Part shown: one piece after another, positions 47,184-47,274 of the stretch
Numbering within the stretch: the stretch's first letter is position 1
Layout of the letters: every line of letters begins with the position of its first letter
Notes under the pieces: model-generated
Told to the model about the DNA's origin: nothing
Database searches by the model: none
The model's input: only the letters and a program-made list of their open reading frames with translations
DNA from: an uncultured Eubacteriales bacterium
GTDB lineage: Bacteria; Bacillota; Clostridia; Oscillospirales; Oscillospiraceae
DNA length: 47,274 bases
Assembly: GCA_905202605.1 (NCBI GenBank)
Contig: CAJKSU010000002.1
Coordinates: forward strand, 1 to 47,274
Direction of reading: 5' to 3'
Position numbers and translations under genes: made by a program

Positions 47184-47216
47184 AAAAAGCCTCCCCTGGT
47201 CAGAGGGAGGCTTTTT
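47184..47216. terminator. Second bidirectional terminator
   Basis: AAAAAGCCTCCC (47184-47195) pairs perfectly with GGGAGGCTTTTT (47205-47216), 9-nt loop. It may end a minus-strand gene lying right of the window. Confidence 0.88.
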
Positions 47217-47218
47217 GC

Positions 47219-47246
47219 CGCGGCGGGGGAGTCCAGCCCCGCCGCG
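47219..47246. repeat. GC-rich inverted repeat at the window end
   Basis: CGCGGCGGGG (47219-47228) pairs with CCCCGCCGCG (47237-47246). No T-run on either strand, so it is not a standard terminator. Nothing else is recognisable in the last 30 bases. Confidence 0.55.
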
Positions 47247-47274
47247 AAGGGGTGAAAGAAAGAAGGTAAACCAG

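Overview
This window reads as chromosomal DNA of a GC-rich Gram-positive anaerobe of class Clostridia, probably an Oscillospiraceae/Ruminococcaceae-type gut bacterium. The signs are a large Firmicutes-type SRP RNA next to dnaX-ybaB-recR, a T-box leader, strong AGGAGG-type ribosome sites with several TTG and GTG starts, CsoR copper control, a DUF3789-type micro-protein, and tandem OmpR-family two-component systems. No tRNA, rRNA, CRISPR array, phage gene, transposase or insertion sequence was seen. The species assignment is an inference from gene content; no 16S or marker comparison was possible.

Layout. 1-3400: promoter, SRP RNA, dnaX, ybaB, recR. 3460-6440 (minus strand): copper module csoR-copA, in which a CopZ-like metallochaperone is fused to the C-terminus of CopA and also has its own internal ribosome site. 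6457-7813: histidine phosphatase, NUDIX hydrolase and a 30-residue membrane protein antisense to the NUDIX 3' end. 7876-13713: two two-component systems flanking a repeat-containing (FG-GAP-like) lipoprotein. 13759-19302: yqhQ-prmC-recA-recX-rimO-pgsA operon. 19321-22475: a T-box leader, probably for tRNA-Cys, then a small inserted gene set (mini-ORF, membrane protein, acetyltransferase), then cysE-cysS. 22463-25898: old-yellow-enzyme reductase, an unknown acidic protein, and a membrane-anchored PpiC foldase with a zinc ribbon, preceded by a structured leader.

25911-31900: a small basic protein, a PutP-type symporter, a TetR regulator divergent from an AGCS amino acid symporter, a lipoprotein, and two 71-72-residue tail-anchored proteins. 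31986-36937: arginine deiminase operon (arcA-arcB-arcC-antiporter) behind a leader of about 230 nt that ends in a strong terminator hairpin. 37021-44442: the most unusual block, one probable operon with an alkaline-phosphatase-superfamily membrane enzyme, a YidC insertase fused to a CDP-glycerol glycerophosphotransferase, a small YLDPGT-motif membrane protein, a LicA-type choline kinase, a LicC-type cytidylyltransferase and a BCCT transporter. 44447-47250: DUF2325 protein (minus strand) with palindromic operators, zinc-dependent phospholipase C family protein, UMF1-type MFS transporter, and a run of hairpins.

How the genes work together. The 37-44 kb block looks like a cell-surface polymer pathway: choline import (BCCT), phosphorylation (LicA) and activation to CDP-choline (LicC), next to a glycerol-phosphate polymerising enzyme built into a YidC-like membrane protein. 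No LicD phosphocholine transferase is present here, so the last step must be done by another protein, perhaps the phosphatase-superfamily enzyme. This fusion and locus are the best candidate for an undescribed system. The arc operon would yield ATP from arginine and the PutP and AGCS symporters import amino acids, fitting an amino-acid-fermenting lifestyle.
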